Assembly: GCA_905250125.1 (NCBI GenBank)
Contig: CAJNOL010001117.1
Coordinates: forward strand, 1 to 64,000
DNA length: 64,000 nucleotides
Reading direction: 5' to 3'
Origin: Rotaria sordida
Lineage: Eukaryota; Rotifera; Eurotatoria; Philodinida; Philodinidae
Below are positions 1-12,004 of this stretch, piece by piece; position 1 is the first letter of the stretch; the number at the start of each line of letters is the position of its first letter. Below the pieces are notes generated by a model. It was not told the DNA's origin and did not search any database. It worked only from the letters and a program-made list of their open reading frames with translations. The position numbers were made by a program, and so were the translations under genes.

Positions 1-336
1 TGTTTTAGTGGTAAAAATGATGAAAAAACGTATATGACGCCAGAATCAATTTGTGATTTGAAAAGCGTGGAAAAACGATTATTAGTCATTACATCAACAG
101 TTAAAGATATCACAAAACTTGCTCGATTTTTGGATCAATTAAATTTGCGATATACAATCGTGTTCAATAAGTTTGACCTAGTTGATGATGAAGAACAACA
201 ACAATTGCGTCAAAAAATTGAAAATGAAGTGAAAGTTCTAGAACTCAAATGTTGTGAAAAAATTTACTTTATATCGGGAAAACATCCAGAAAAATTCGAC
301 GACTGGAATAAATTGGTAAAACATCTTCGACAATGA
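1..336 (+). CDS. 3' end of a GTPase-like gene (partial, 5' cut by window edge)
   Basis: The frame is open from base 1 to the TGA at 334-336, so the first Met at base 34 is probably internal and the gene starts outside the window. The roughly 111 visible residues look like the second half of a P-loop GTPase G domain: a beta strand LLVITST, a G4-like motif NKFD (about residue 56) followed by an acidic, Gln-rich helix, and a G5-like FISGK near residue 91. The protein ends shortly after, at VKHLRQ. This layout recalls immunity-related (IRG) or dynamin-like GTPases, but the P-loop itself is not visible, so the family is inferred. Another GTPase remnant lies at 23567-24010. No intron is needed within the visible part. 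Confidence 0.5.
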   Translation, partial: CFSGKNDEKTYMTPESICDLKSVEKRLLVITSTVKDITKLARFLDQLNLRYTIVFNKFDLVDDEEQQQLRQKIENEVKVLELKCCEKIYFISGKHPEKFDDWNKLVKHLRQ

Positions 337-543
337 TTGTTATGTCGGTTGAAGTAATGGTTTTTATGTGTTATTTGAGGACATGCACTCGGAACTAATG
401 TATACGCATGAAAAACAAAGAATGAATTTGTTAGAGGATGACGTCTGTCATTCGAAGTCTTTACTTATTGTCCTTTACTTATTCTCTTTACGGTTTGGAT
501 TAGTCAAGAGTCGATAGATGTGTATATGGGCAAAATCATTTGT

Positions 544-912
544 TAGCGACGTGACTTCGCAAAATTAAAATGCATATATCTCTTGACAATAAGCTTATCT
601 AGAACTGATTTTTTATATGATGTACGTATGTTACGTTGTTCTAGATACCCTGAAAAAAACAGTCCTAGGAATCCTTGTTTGTCAGAGTCATGATTAAAAA
701 ACTAGCGTTAGTGATGTGACTCAAAAAAGGACATCATCTTCCACTGCAAGCATTTTAGTTTGAAAAATCTGCGAATTAAAATACCATTTTCGAAAACTAA
801 ATAGTACATGTTGCAGACGGCTCTTGAAGCTACAAAATATCTATCTAACATTTTCCCAGAATATGTTTAGATTTTTAAATAAAATGAGTTTATTTGGCGT
901 TAGTGACGTGAC
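544..912 (+). repeat. Three spaced copies of a GCGTTAGTGACGTGAC-like motif
   Basis: The motif appears as GTTAGCGACGTGAC (about 543), GCGTTAGTGATGTGAC (about 705) and GCGTTAGTGACGTGAC (about 897). The spacings are about 160 and 190 bases. The sequence between copies is not obviously repeated, so this may be a decayed tandem array or the subterminal repeats of an old element. Confidence 0.4.
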
Positions 913-1310
913 AGAGTACGAATAGAACGCATTGTTTATGTGGATCTTCGCTAATTTGCCATGAAATCCAAGACGTCTTTTTACGAATACATGCTTCTTC
1001 GAAACATCTTTAAAAAAAACTTAACTTTTCTTACGCAGATTTGCAGGAAATTTGAGTAGGAGGCAACACTTCTGCAAGAATTTCTCTTCAGCAAAAACCT
1101 AGTATATCGTGAACGTTGTTAAAAAGGAAACAGCAGACTGATCTATACATGATAAATTGTTCTATGGTGCTGTACTCTTTTTCACCAAAATACCGTTGTT
1201 TTCGAATGTACTACCTATACTAAGTTCTGTACTGATCCAAAAAACAACCGAAATGGTTTTAAAACATGTTATACTAAAGTGCTGGTCGCGGTTTGAATCA
1301 AGCGCGTCCT

Positions 1311-1362
1311 AGGGTGTGAGTGTGGGTATGATTAAAGAGAAGAATAACACCCACACCCTGGC
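1311..1362. repeat. Telomere-like (TGTGGG/CCCACA) hairpin, copy 1
   Basis: A G/T-rich arm AGGGTGTGAGTGTGGGT at 1311-1327 is followed by a purine-rich spacer (ATTAAAGAGAAGAATA) and a C/A-rich arm ACACCCACACCCT at 1347-1359. The arms are near-perfect complements, so the locus can fold into a short hairpin. It belongs to a dispersed family listed elsewhere in this window. Confidence 0.65.
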
Positions 1363-2409
1363 AGAAATGCTTTAATTCTTTATAATAAAAAAAAGAAGCT
1401 ACGTATCTCACACGTTTGTTTCCTTATGATATATGACAATGACGTCAAATCATATTTGTCTTCAATTAGAGTAGACAAGAAATAGAGCCAATAGAAACAA
1501 GTTGATGAAATGTTTATTTCATCAAATGTTCGAAATAATTATCTTGATGATCCACATGTAATTGCATTTGTTTATATAGTCTCTTGTTAGAGACTGTTAG
1601 GTATCACAGATGAAATAGAATAAAAAGAAAAAAAAAAGAAAGGAGAACAACTAAGAGAAAAATCAAGAAAAAGATACTCATGTTGCGAAAATCGCGATTA
1701 TTTTGCTTAAGTTTTTCGTATATGTCGACTATTAATTTTTTCTTTAACTCTTAGAAAGATGAGAGATTTGAATCGGACTCTCGCTTCTTAATAATTATGA
1801 GCGTACTGAAGCAGCCTATAATAGTCACATCGAACGTTTTCACGCTTAATTTACGAGTTTGATTCTGTGGTAGAGCCAGAGGATGCTTAGGATCTCCTAG
1901 CGAGATTTTAGGAAAATGTGCTTTTTTCTTCGAAAATCTCATCAGAGTGGGAAGAGTTGAGCCCTCGTTAGCCCATAATCCAGACTCCACCACTGGTGTA
2001 ATTGTCTTGTATAGATGACGTCACAAAATTATTTATCAGTCGAAAGATAAAACCTGTAGAAATTGTCTTTTTGAAGGAGGAGGAGGAGGGATGAAATCCA
2101 TATTTTTTACGACAGACAAAGCCAAAATTAATAGAAAAACTAATTGAAAATTGCTATAAAGAGAGTAAACGATTTGAATCGATGGTTCTGCTAAAACAAC
2201 CGGCATTGAGTACACATCGAAGACAGATATGATTTGATGTTTACCATCATATATTTATTACATCAAATAACTCTTATCGAAATTTTATTATTATCATATT
2301 AATGATAGAATCATGTAATAGAACTTTACTTTTACTATCAATTCATATAGATACAAAGTTTATGTAAGATTTTTATAAGGAATTAAAGTATCTTCGTTAC
2401 AACTTTCAG

Positions 2410-2881
2410 TATTCCCCAAATCATTTTTTCTAAGTATGAATGATCGACAATATAAAGCAGTCGAAAGCGAGATAATTTTACATGTAATTGTATAAAAACT
2501 GGTTATCAAGGCACATTTTGTCGTATAAATTTCTATATTTTTTTATTATTAATTAATAGAATTATATATATTACGAACAAGATTGTCATGATACAAATAA
2601 TTCATGTCAAAATGGTAGATCATCTATAGACAATCAATGTTTATATAATTTATTAACAAAAGATGATTTTTGTGAAATAATCATAGATAGAAATTCAATA
2701 AATAGTCAAATACAAAAAAGAAAATAGTCCTTTAAAAATTTGGTTAATTATTGATTTATGTATTGTTAATGTTATAATTATTGCTAGTTTAATATATAGT
2801 CATAAAAAATTATTTAAATTACAAGAACAACGATCAAATTCAATTAATACTGAACTTAATTATAAATCTAATGGAAAATAA
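2410..2881 (+). pseudogene. Decayed EGF-like / single-pass membrane protein (3' part)
   Basis: Translated pieces spell the last half of an EGF-like repeat, CNCIKTGYQGTFCR (from about 2483), then another Cys-rich segment with CHDTNNSCQNG (from about 2583). After one in-frame stop there is a hydrophobic stretch IIDLCIVNVIIIASLIY followed by a basic and polar tail ending at the TAA in 2879-2881. This is the order expected for a type I membrane receptor: EGF repeats, membrane segment, short cytoplasmic tail. An in-frame stop and at least one frame change break it, and I cannot place its start. It lies tail-to-tail with the minus-strand pseudogene at 3040-4340. Confidence 0.55.
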
Positions 2882-3039
2882 AATAATGAAAATGATATTC
2901 TTAGTATAACATTAAGTCAAACCTCATAAAATACAACATATATATATACTCAAAAATAATTATTTATTAATAAGAAAAAAAAAATTAAAAAAAAAAGTTT
3001 ATTTTAGATTATAATAAAAAAAACAAAATCAAATTAATT

Positions 3040-4340
3040 CGTTGAATTTAAACAATTTGCAATTTGATTATAAATGAATTGTGCTGATATTGATGATGAT
3101 TGAATTTGAGCATAGTTTAAACATTGATCTTGATTTATAACAAGATTTGTAGTAGTTATTGATACTTTTATATCTATTGTAAATTGTTCAGTTTACATTT
3201 GATAACAAACATCATGAATTTCAGAACGTTGTCAATAAAAATATTTACCTTTACCACAATTAAATGTAATAAGAATAGAATCAGATTGATTTTTTTTTCT
3301 AATATTTCTAAATGAATTAATACACATACTGCACTTCTATTCACAATTTCAATTGAATGTGAACTACCTTCTAATCATTATTGAGATTTGAGCATGTTTT
3401 GATGTAAATAGAAAACTATTAACTAATGAATGATTAAGTTCAACTACTTGTATATCATCTGTTGTTGATTATTCATTATGTTTAACAAAAATCAGAAAAT
3501 GCCGCTCGAAGAACATTTTCTGCTACTCAATCAATTATAACAATATGACGATCAATATCTACTTGTTGTCATATCCGTTTTGACTGCTTCAATAGGAAAT
3601 GTTGATGTATAATTTATATGAACTGTTTGATTATTACGAAATGGATAAGTTAATATATGGTTTTAATTAAAAGTTATATATTTGATATTTAAACTATCGA
3701 ATACATGATTAAATATGATCATATGTATCTGATACAATAATAATTGAATTGATAAAGTTGATGTTGAATGAAAATAACAAATACAATGATTTGAATCAAA
3801 TTGATGACAACATTCATTACTATATTTACAAGCTTGTTGAATAAATTCTGTTTAATTGGTATTACTAATTATCTCTAATTTTACATTTAATTAGACAAAA
3901 TATGTAAATTTATGTAATTCATAATAATTTCGTTTACTTACTATGAATTTTTTGATAGAATTTTAAAAAAAAATGTTCTATTGATCGAACTCTACATTGA
4001 TTTTTATATTTACATGGTATAAGAAAATCAGATAGACTTTCATGTCTATAAATACGACAATGTTCTAGATTTGTTTAATTTATTACATTCTTTACTACTA
4101 TATTTATATACAATTGTATGATGTACAATATGTGTAAATTAATTTGCATGTTCATTATTTCTATCTCAATCACGATAAAGTTCTGACCAACGATAAGGAT
4201 GTGAATATTTTTCATTATGTTCTGCTAGATTTTCATATTGCAAAGGACAATTATGACGATATTTACAAGAATTTAATTGTTTAAAATTGGTTAAACTATT
4301 TATATTAAATACATAAAGTATGTAGTTAAATGTATTACAT
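3040..4340 (-). pseudogene. Decayed Cys/His-rich gene with PBZ-like repeats
   Basis: Read on the minus strand, this stretch gives short coding blocks in changing frames. The upstream blocks carry a recurrent Cys/His pattern: CKYRHNCPLQYENLAEHNEK followed by YSHPYRW (about 4270-4190), a CRIYRHESLSDFLIPCKY block (about 4060), and ACKYSNECCHQFDSNHC (about 3830). The C-x5-C...H...H-P spacing resembles PBZ-type poly(ADP-ribose)-binding zinc fingers or a lineage-specific variant. The downstream block ends with CLNSTN and a stop near 3040. Several frame changes and stops interrupt it, so it is a fossil. The zinc-finger comparison is my inference; the Cys/His spacing is directly visible. Confidence 0.45.
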
Positions 4341-6185
4341 CTATCATATCAATAGGCCTTGAACTTTGAAATAGCATAGAATTTATGTCTTTTGTGATAT
4401 TCTTCAGTATTGTCAAATTAATATAAAATAGCTCCATCACTTTCGCTTTTTTTTGTGTGTTATGAATTGTTTTCTTGAGAAATATGATTTAAAAGGAGTG
4501 TTAAAGTATAGGAATAAAAATTTAGACTTCTCTTTCTCTACTCCGCGGAAGGTGACAACCGCTAGTCAGAGACTATTACAGATATCTTAGCAACACTTCT
4601 TCTTCCTTCTCCATATCACAGACTAGAGAACTCAATCGACTGAGATTTTAATAAAATATAAAATTTTCAAAAGATATTGCGTTTTTCAACTCAGTTTTCT
4701 TTTTTTTTTTTTTAAATTCCATGTAATTCTTCCATTAGCTAAAATAGTTCTGCAATGAACAATAAAAGATAATATTATTATCACCCTAAAAAACTTTCTT
4801 TATATTCAACAAAATGTTTTTGTTTAGCTCTCCTAGTTCATCACTTATTACAACATCATAATCAATTACTTTTTCTAATTCTAATTCTATTTCTAACTGA
4901 ACCTTCTTAATCATCAATATCTGTTAACACTTTTTGCAAGTACTAGTATTAGTTCATCATCATATACAAAGTAGTATACATCTGTATGGATCGAATTTGT
5001 TTTGAAATAAGTGTCATCGACATATGCTGTTATTAAAAATGAAATTATCAAAAACATTTTACCGAACATTTGCTTCTACATCAATTACTTTACTCAAAAT
5101 ATGTTTGCTCATTCATATGTTAATAATTTATTCAATACAATTAGATGAGTGATCTGTGGATAGGCCATATATTCTAAGAGAAAAAAATCACGAATCAATT
5201 TTCTTCGTTTCGATCCGGTCCATTGAGACTTTTGTCACAGACTGTGACAGATATTGTTGATCTAAGAGTACAGATTAACATTTCCTTGTAATATAAGAAC
5301 TGCTTCCTTATTGTACTGAATGTGTTGCATCCTTGAAAATTATGTTAAAAATAAATATTTTATATGACGAAAATTCAAAAGAAAAAATAACAACTTACAC
5401 CAACAATAATTTCTACCGTGTAAAATATGACTCAAGAAGAAGACGAAAAATTTTTATTAAGACTATCAAATCTGTTTATGCGATAATCAAAAGTAGTCAC
5501 GTTCCGTGTCAATAAAATCATAATGACAATAAGAGAATGTCGAAATATTTTTCCATTAAAAAAATAGACTTTCATAATTGCTATTTATAATTAGGTAATT
5601 TTACTCAAAAATACTTGTTCAGGATTAATTTTTCTTTTATAAGCGATAAAAATAGAATACTACAATTTCCATCAGATCAATCGCCACACAAAAAGTACAA
5701 ATTAAAAGTTTTTAGAGATATTAGAAATGTCAGAAATTTTAAAGCTTTCGTGGGTGTGCAATGTGAGTGTGACTGTTCCTACGTATACAGATGTGGACAT
5801 GGAGAACACTAAACACTCATATTGAGACCCACATCCTCATATCCTTCTCTATGTTGTCTCTAATATGAACTATCCAACAATAACAATAACCAAGTAAACA
5901 AGTGTAGATGTAGTATTAATAGAAGACAAGAAAATACTTAAGAAAGCGAGCAAATAGAAATAATCGAATGAGATCTAAGTAATATACCCGTAACAGATCA
6001 GAATATTGAACTGATACGAAAAAACAAAAGTATAAGAATTTAGATTAGATTTGCAGAAAATACACATTATATCAATTTAGAATGATTTATTTGTTAAAGA
6101 TTACCAAAAAAAAAAGAAATAGATATAAATAGATGAAAACACAAGTCCTCTTTCAATTGCTTGATCATCTATAGGAATAATCAAT
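4341..6185. other. AT-rich stretch without a supported gene
   Basis: Short open frames exist (for example 5333-5515 and 5615-5812 on the plus strand) but show no domain, signal peptide or splice structure I can defend. A telomere-like hairpin lies at 5749-5845. Poly-T and poly-A runs are common. Confidence 0.4.
5749..5845. repeat. Telomere-like hairpin, copy 2
   Basis: GTGGGTGTGCAATGTGAGTG at 5750 is followed about 50 bases later by a C/A-rich arm, GAGACCCACATCCTCATATC, ending near 5845. The arms are degenerate complements of each other and of copy 1. Confidence 0.5.
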
Positions 6186-6916
6186 TCAGCAATTGCCTTG
6201 TTGACGAACATTTTCTTGATATTGACCTTGATAATTGCCTGGAGGAATATATTGAGCAACAATGTAGACAGACTGGCCTCCATTAGTATAAGCAACACCT
6301 ACACCAAGTCTTTTTGTATTTCTCCACACAAGTTGTGTAAAATGACCTGTAGACATTGAGAAGCCTCCATTATTGAAATTGTAGTCTTTAATTTCCTGAT
6401 ACCAAGCAATGGGTGCGTTATATCCTACAACGTTAGAATAAACTTATATAATAAATATAATTGATGATTTTAAGATGACTTACCATTAATTTGTATACCA
6501 CTTGCCCAGTATAAATTTTCACCGACACCTGGAGTTCCACTATGCTGAAATTGATTTGTGTCAGCAAGTTTTTGAGCAAATCTTTGAGCCGACCTATTAA
6601 GTTCATCATCAAGTGTAAGAGGTTGAGCACAGTAATAAGAACGATAGAAATTATGTGCATATAACATTTCATTTTGAAATTGACGTTGTTGTGAGGTGAA
6701 GTCTTCGCGTTTGTTCAAGTGTCGAGGAAAATCTCCATTATCTCGACGAAACATATCGATTGATTGTAACAATTCATTCACGAGAGAATCATTATGACGA
6801 ACTTTTGTATTCAACTCCGAATCATTTTCGTGATTAACTTGTTTCAATGGTATACCACTAGTGAACATAAATGCTAAGAAAATGATGAAGAATCCAATAA
6901 AGATATGTTTGTGCAT
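6186..6916 (-). CDS. Secreted CAP/SCP (GLIPR2-like) protein, two exons
   Basis: Exons are 6916-6484 and 6424-6186, joined across a 59-bp GT-AG intron (GTAAGT...GTAG). The joined frame is 672 bases, giving 223 residues. Residues 1-22 form a signal peptide or anchor (IFIGFFIIFLAFMFTSG). An acidic linker follows, then a CAP domain from about residue 80: an early helix with AHNFYRSYYCAQPL, FQHSGTPGVGENLYWA, then in exon 2 STGHFTQLVWRNTKRLGVGV and VYIVAQYIPPGNYQGQYQEN. Those last blocks are the classic GAPR-1/PR-1 signatures, with the His and Glu of the CAP cavity retained. CAP proteins are extracellular or membrane-associated and bind lipids or act as secreted effectors; a specific role cannot be read here. 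No defects are visible, so this is one of the few intact genes in the first 20 kb. Confidence 0.9.
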
Positions 6917-9409
6917 GATTGTTTATCGTCGATTGAGTTATGTATACAATATATTTCTTACTCAACGTTATCTGTTTATTTGATTGAATACTGTTAATTT
7001 AAAATACATCTGCAGCAATGCAATGATAATATTTATATATAGTCGAGCACCATGGTTGAGGAATAATCCAGATATATTAACAACAATGTATCATATCAAT
7101 AATGTATACATACTAAGTTTCCCATATGATAAACGCTCTCTCAATGATGTAATTCACCTTTTTTTTTTCCCTTTTGTTAAATTGTAAACAATAATGACAT
7201 TTGGTTGGCTTATTAATGAATGTACATGACACTTTTCGATTTTTCCATTCAAATGTGACTAATCAATGAAATACATCTATCTTACCTTGCTACTATCTGT
7301 TCTTTATGCGAGTGATTCATATTTCAATTGTGGGATTTTTTTTAAATAATACCCACCATCATTTTGTAAATAACTTGTGATTGCTTATAGCTATCGAGTT
7401 CGAGTTTTCGTCATTGAAACGAGCAAATATAGACCCATCGAATTATATAGAACTCATAAGATTTGAAGAAGATTTTTATGATTGTTTTTGATAGTAATCC
7501 GATCGCAAATTATACGAAATTATTGCCCCAAAAGCTTTATATTTCTGATAAAATATCAAGATCTTTCTATAGTTTTATTAAACTAATACTTGTAAGAGAT
7601 ATTTTTTTTTGAAATTGCGAAAAGTTTCTTGAAAATAAAAGACTTCTATAGCTACAATTCGGTATAATTTGAGCTCAGATTGCTATAAAAACTCATGTAA
7701 ATAGACAACGAAATATATATTCGATTGAAAACAATACTCAAAAATCTTTGAATCTTATGAGTTCCATATAGTTTAATGGTCATATGTTTGCTCTTTTCAA
7801 TAATGAAAACTCGAGTGCGATAGCTATAAACGGTCTAGAGTTAACTCTCATATCACCATCAAATGACATATTAATCTGTTTTCTACGCGAGTCCGTATTC
7901 TCTATAAAAACCGTCTCCTAGAAAACTCGAATTGGCTCAGAAATTCATTCGAAAATCTTTAGAGATTTGCAAGAGGGTTTTCGAACATACCTTCTTGATT
8001 TTGCAAGGGCTCGAAAACTCTCAGGTTTCATAAAATACCGATTTCGACATCCTTAACGTATTTTGGAATATCTTTTTCTTGATATCAGAAATCCAATCGT
8101 ATTTTCGGATATCATTAGAGTATTATGGGAAACTAATATTGCAACGAAAGATGAATTGGTATTTGGATGGATATGCAAGGATACCTTTGTGGTTTTCGAA
8201 GAACATGAGTATGAAAAAAGTACACTACAGAACTGAAATCGGTGTCCGACTTCGCTTTAACATTGTGAAAATTTCTGGAAATTCTAAAAATCTTCACAAT
8301 GTTTTACACATGCACCATATTTGGTGTCTAAAAACATCTTCGACGTACGTTTCAGATTTTCGAATTTTCGATTTCGATCTTTGACTTCGTTCAGTTTAAG
8401 ACATTTTTAGTTCACTAGAAACTGATCTCATAGTTAGTTTAAGTTGTTTGATTTCATATAAATTTTCTAATTGACATTTTTTCCAAGCTGAAGTCATTTT
8501 ATACTGTCGCAATAGTCTTATATTATCTTTTTATTCTTGAATATATGAGGGAAAATATGTATGATGTGAACAGTTTACGAACGAATAATTATTATTAGAG
8601 TAAAATTTATGTATTTTCTTGCTTAGTTTCATTAAATTTCAATACAATAAAGATTAGATATAATAATTACGAGTTTTAACTATAAGTTATAGCAAAAACT
8701 TCAACAAAACGTCTGCTTTCAGATTATCATTATAACTAATTTACTTCTAAAGAGTAACAAGACAAAAGATTATCAAATCAGATAAATAACTTCATCTTGA
8801 GCGAAGATGTTGATAGATTATCGTCATTCATATAAGATCTAAGCAATATGTTTGCATACAGTTCTGAAAAGAGTGAAGAATCTTCTTTCTAGAATTGTCT
8901 TCGTCTTCTCAATTTTTCATTACTTTGCTTGTGAAATCGAATGAAAATGAAAGATTAAATTCTCAACAAGAATGTGCCTCTCCTTCAATTATTTTTCTAT
9001 CAAAAAAAAAAAGACATTCAAACCTTTTTCTTCTACTTCGTTTTCTATACATTTTTCATTCGCAACAACGGTTCTTTCTTACACGTGGCTTCAAAATATC
9101 ATGGCATTCAAGTCATACGTTTTCTATTTCTCCAAAACTTTTAACTCTCTCGATGAATATTCTGTCTATCTGTTTTTTCCCATAAACCACTGATCATATA
9201 AGTGAGGAAAACTATTTGAAAACATTCTTTTCCATGCAGAATTGTCCATCATCATCCATTCATTCATATCATATCAGTAGAATATAGAAGCTGAAGAAAA
9301 GACGACAATAATAAAGTTTTTAATCACAACTCTTCTTCGGAGTGCAGAGATAGACACTTTGAGTTAGATATATTACCTTGGAAAAAAAAATTTCTTACGC
9401 TTCAGCTAA
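6917..9409. other. Non-coding stretch with a foldback element
   Basis: Apart from the palindrome at 7385-7829 I see no gene. A plus-strand open frame at 8079-8384 has no recognisable domain. Two overlapping frames near 8895-9193 are also unassigned and look like chance openings in T-rich sequence. Confidence 0.4.
7385..7829. mobile_element. Foldback element A (long imperfect palindrome, ~445 bp)
   Basis: The left arm starts TTATAGCTATCGAGTTCGAG and the right arm ends with its complement, CTCGAGTGCGATAGCTATAA. Blocks such as GAACTCATAAGATT, GAGCAAATATAGACC and AAATTATACGAAATT recur in inverted order on the right side with scattered mismatches. The arms are about 165-195 bases with a loop of about 60-80 bases around 7550-7630. 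There is no coding capacity. This fits a non-autonomous foldback or MITE-type DNA element; superfamily and target duplication are not clear. Confidence 0.7.
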
Positions 9410-9703
9410 ATTCAATCAAACATTGATGCCATCAGACATATTTCTCGTATCATCAATAAATTCCAAATATCAAATGGCAAAACTAATACTACCTTTGATT
9501 TATTTCAAGGTTTTAATCTAGAGAAGAATACTCTCAACCTAGAATCATCAAATACAAATTTACTGATTTCTTTAGTTCCTTCTTGGGCTCATTATCGAAT
9601 GAACAACTTCTCATCTCCAGTTCGATATTTTACAATTATTATTTTGTTTCTTGATATTAAGCTTATCAGTATCATGAGTATGTTTGAAGATGTTGGTAAA
9701 CTT
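9410..9703 (+). pseudogene. Unassigned open frame, coding-like (possible gene remnant)
   Basis: A 97-codon open frame runs from just after a TAA at about 9407 to a TGA near 9703. Its composition looks coding rather than random: it contains IDAIRHISRIINKFQ, TFDLFQGFNLEKNTL, LLISLVPSWAHYRMNNF and a hydrophobic end. It has no early Met, so if real it is an internal or terminal exon. I do not recognise the family. It sits about 600 bases upstream of the decayed gene at 10116-10749 and could be unrelated. Confidence 0.25.
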
Positions 9704-10115
9704 TGATGTATTAAATGCATTTGCTATCTCTAGAGTCATTTCAGGTTTGAAGGAGTATTCAGTGAGGTGTAGGTTCGAGAAGGACTAGTAGTACCGTTTC
9801 TGTGGTATTACAAAAAGATCCATAGAAACGAAATCTCGAAAACCCTTTTAGGGTTTCTTAGGGCACTTTTTTTTATTGCCTGTAATAGACTATAAAACTA
9901 TCTATCACTCTCTTAACTATTAGCCTGATCGAGCACTATCGAACAACTACTCAGCTACTATATGCACTGATCATTTTGAATTGAAAACTGCAAAAATATC
10001 TACTTGTGTCTATATTTTTCTTACATTTCTGTCTCCATGGTCTTTATTGTTATATATACAATGCGGTCTTATCAAACTCAAACTTTTACTATTCAAAACT
10101 CATCTTGAATGACAT

Positions 10116-10749
10116 TTGAACATTTGTACAACAATATATCAAAGTATGATTCAATTTCCATGTATTCATATTGATATTCTATACAAGTTATTTACTTTAT
10201 TATCTTTTGCATTTCATCCATTGTGCTCGAGCTTATTCATATTCAACGTGTGGATTATTTCTACAACGAGTGCGAATTTTCATATTCTGAACTTTCGAGT
10301 ATTTGTTTAGTCAAAATTCATTTGCTATCGATCTAGTATTGTCCGAATTGGAATTCAAAACTCGTAGAGAAATTATAATCGAACGATTTAAAAAGAATAC
10401 AATAGCCGAATTCACACGTATTCTATCACTCATTGGACCACACACAAAAACTATGTATGCTACAGAATATGAAGACATTTTATTGGATAGCACTCAGTCT
10501 GTAAATACTACTACTATGCCAATTGATTTTGGCTGGATGCTATCAAAATCGACTACATGTTCTTGCGGAATCGAGGATGAATGTCAAGATGATATAGGTT
10601 TTTATAATTATATAAATAATACTGTCTATAATCCATACTGTTTAAAATTTACTCTTCAAAATATTTTTGTGGGCTGCTTCGTCATTTCATCCATTTATCA
10701 ATCTACATTCGAATGCTTTTTCAATCAAACATATTCGGATCTTGTATAA
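10116..10749 (+). pseudogene. Fragment of a bdelloid-type Cys-rich secreted protein family
   Basis: The main open frame, from 10311 or a few bases earlier to the TAA at 10747-10749, encodes about 145 residues. It includes a TTCSCGIEDECQDD cluster and the ending IFVGCFVISSIYQSTFECFF. The pattern of a short Cys cluster followed by GC...S.YQST.ECF recalls an uncharacterised protein family I remember as numerous in bdelloid genomes. An upstream frame (10116-10310) with FHPLCSSLFIFNVWI looks like the preceding part of the same protein, but it lies in a different frame. A TTTAG acceptor at 10306-10310 could mark an exon start, with no clear donor. The 5' half is missing, so I treat it as a partial or decaying copy. 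Confidence 0.5.
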
Positions 10750-11904
10750 GTCGAAATTCAATCGAGTAAATCCATTCATATATATCTATTCTCTAGAAAA
10801 ATAGTCAATACAATGCATACTACAATCAATGTACACTCGAACAAGGCACATATATATATATTTACATCGCGCAATAATCCATTACAAATAGTCACAACAA
10901 TTGTTGGCTTGTTCAATGGACTCTCAGTCGCGCTGAAAATCATTAGACCTTTCATCGTTTCGTAGATACGGAATCAAATCTGTTGAAGGATCGAAATAAA
11001 CAATGTAACAGACAAGTCGTGTTGCATCTGATAGTAATTAATTTGACTTTCATGTTTTTGTATGATAGTCATCATTTTTTCTTGATTATGTTTCAAGTCT
11101 AGGAAGCATATATGTGAGAGATAAATAATCAATCATTAGTTAGTAACATACGAAATCTGCACCGATTCCAATAACCGTTGTCAAAAATGTAATGTCTGTG
11201 GTGTTCATCAATCATTTTCGTAAAACGAGCACTATAAATCAATGACTGGGAATAAAATCTTTTTCATAATCTTACATCAAAAACAAAAAGAAGATTCCTC
11301 CCTGATGTGGCTGCACAAATATTCGTCTGAAATTTTATGACTTACTGGCACCGAAAAACTTCAATTTTCTTCGAGTATATTAGCAATGCTCTCATATATT
11401 ATTATGAATTGATCCCTTCTGTCTGACACTGCAAGTAAGGTCGATGACCAAAGTAAAATGGCTTGTGTTAGATTCTCAGGCTTTCAGAAATCCTAAACTA
11501 TACTTAACAAATCTGAGAACATCGTGAATATCACTTGGACATAGTATTCATTTTCTTTTATCGTAAAATCATGAAAGGATAGCGATTGTTTTAATTGAAA
11601 TTATGAAATGTGCTAATAGCTATGAAAAATGTTTTTTGAAACAGATCTATGGATACTTTTCTTGTTGACTCTTTAACAATCACTGAGCTATTCAATGAAA
11701 CTGCAATGAACTTCAGATTTAAATGAAAAATATATGATATGTGCAGTTCTAAATTGACAGTGAAATTATAACATACGGAGGCATGAATGATCAAAAGAAA
11801 AGCATTAGTGATCATACAGTAGATTGGAAATAATATTTTGTCTAGGTATCGCTATAATTTCAAATAGAAGATATAATGAATTTTATATCAGATGAAAGCT
11901 CGCC
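10750..11904. other. Intergenic, with possible minus-strand coding remnant
   Basis: On the minus strand around 11530-11270 short blocks such as AILLWSSTLLAVSDRRDQFI and YESIANILEEN read like protein, separated by stops. I cannot assign them. The rest is featureless AT-rich sequence with a (TA)n run near 10850. Confidence 0.25.
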
Positions 11905-12004
11905 NNNNNNNNNNNNNNNNNNNNNNNNNNNNNNNNNNNNNNNNNNNNNNNNNNNNNNNNNNNNNNNNNNNNNNNNNNNNNNNNNNNNNNNNNNNNNNNN
12001 NNNN
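11905..12004. other. Assembly gap (100 N)
   Basis: Exactly 100 unknown bases, the usual placeholder for a scaffold gap of unknown size. A plus-strand frame flanks it on the right, with a 40-residue tail rich in Glu and His ending at a TAG near 12133. Whether a gene spans the gap cannot be judged. Confidence 0.98.

Larger units (their letters stand above)
337..2409. other. Non-coding stretch with short repeats
   Basis: I see no convincing coding sequence here. It holds three copies of a 14-16-base motif close to GCGTTAGTGACGTGAC (about 544, 705 and 897) and a telomere-like hairpin at 1311-1362. A Pu-rich run sits at 1620-1670. A minus-strand open frame at 1751-1993 has no recognisable domain. 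Confidence 0.4.
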
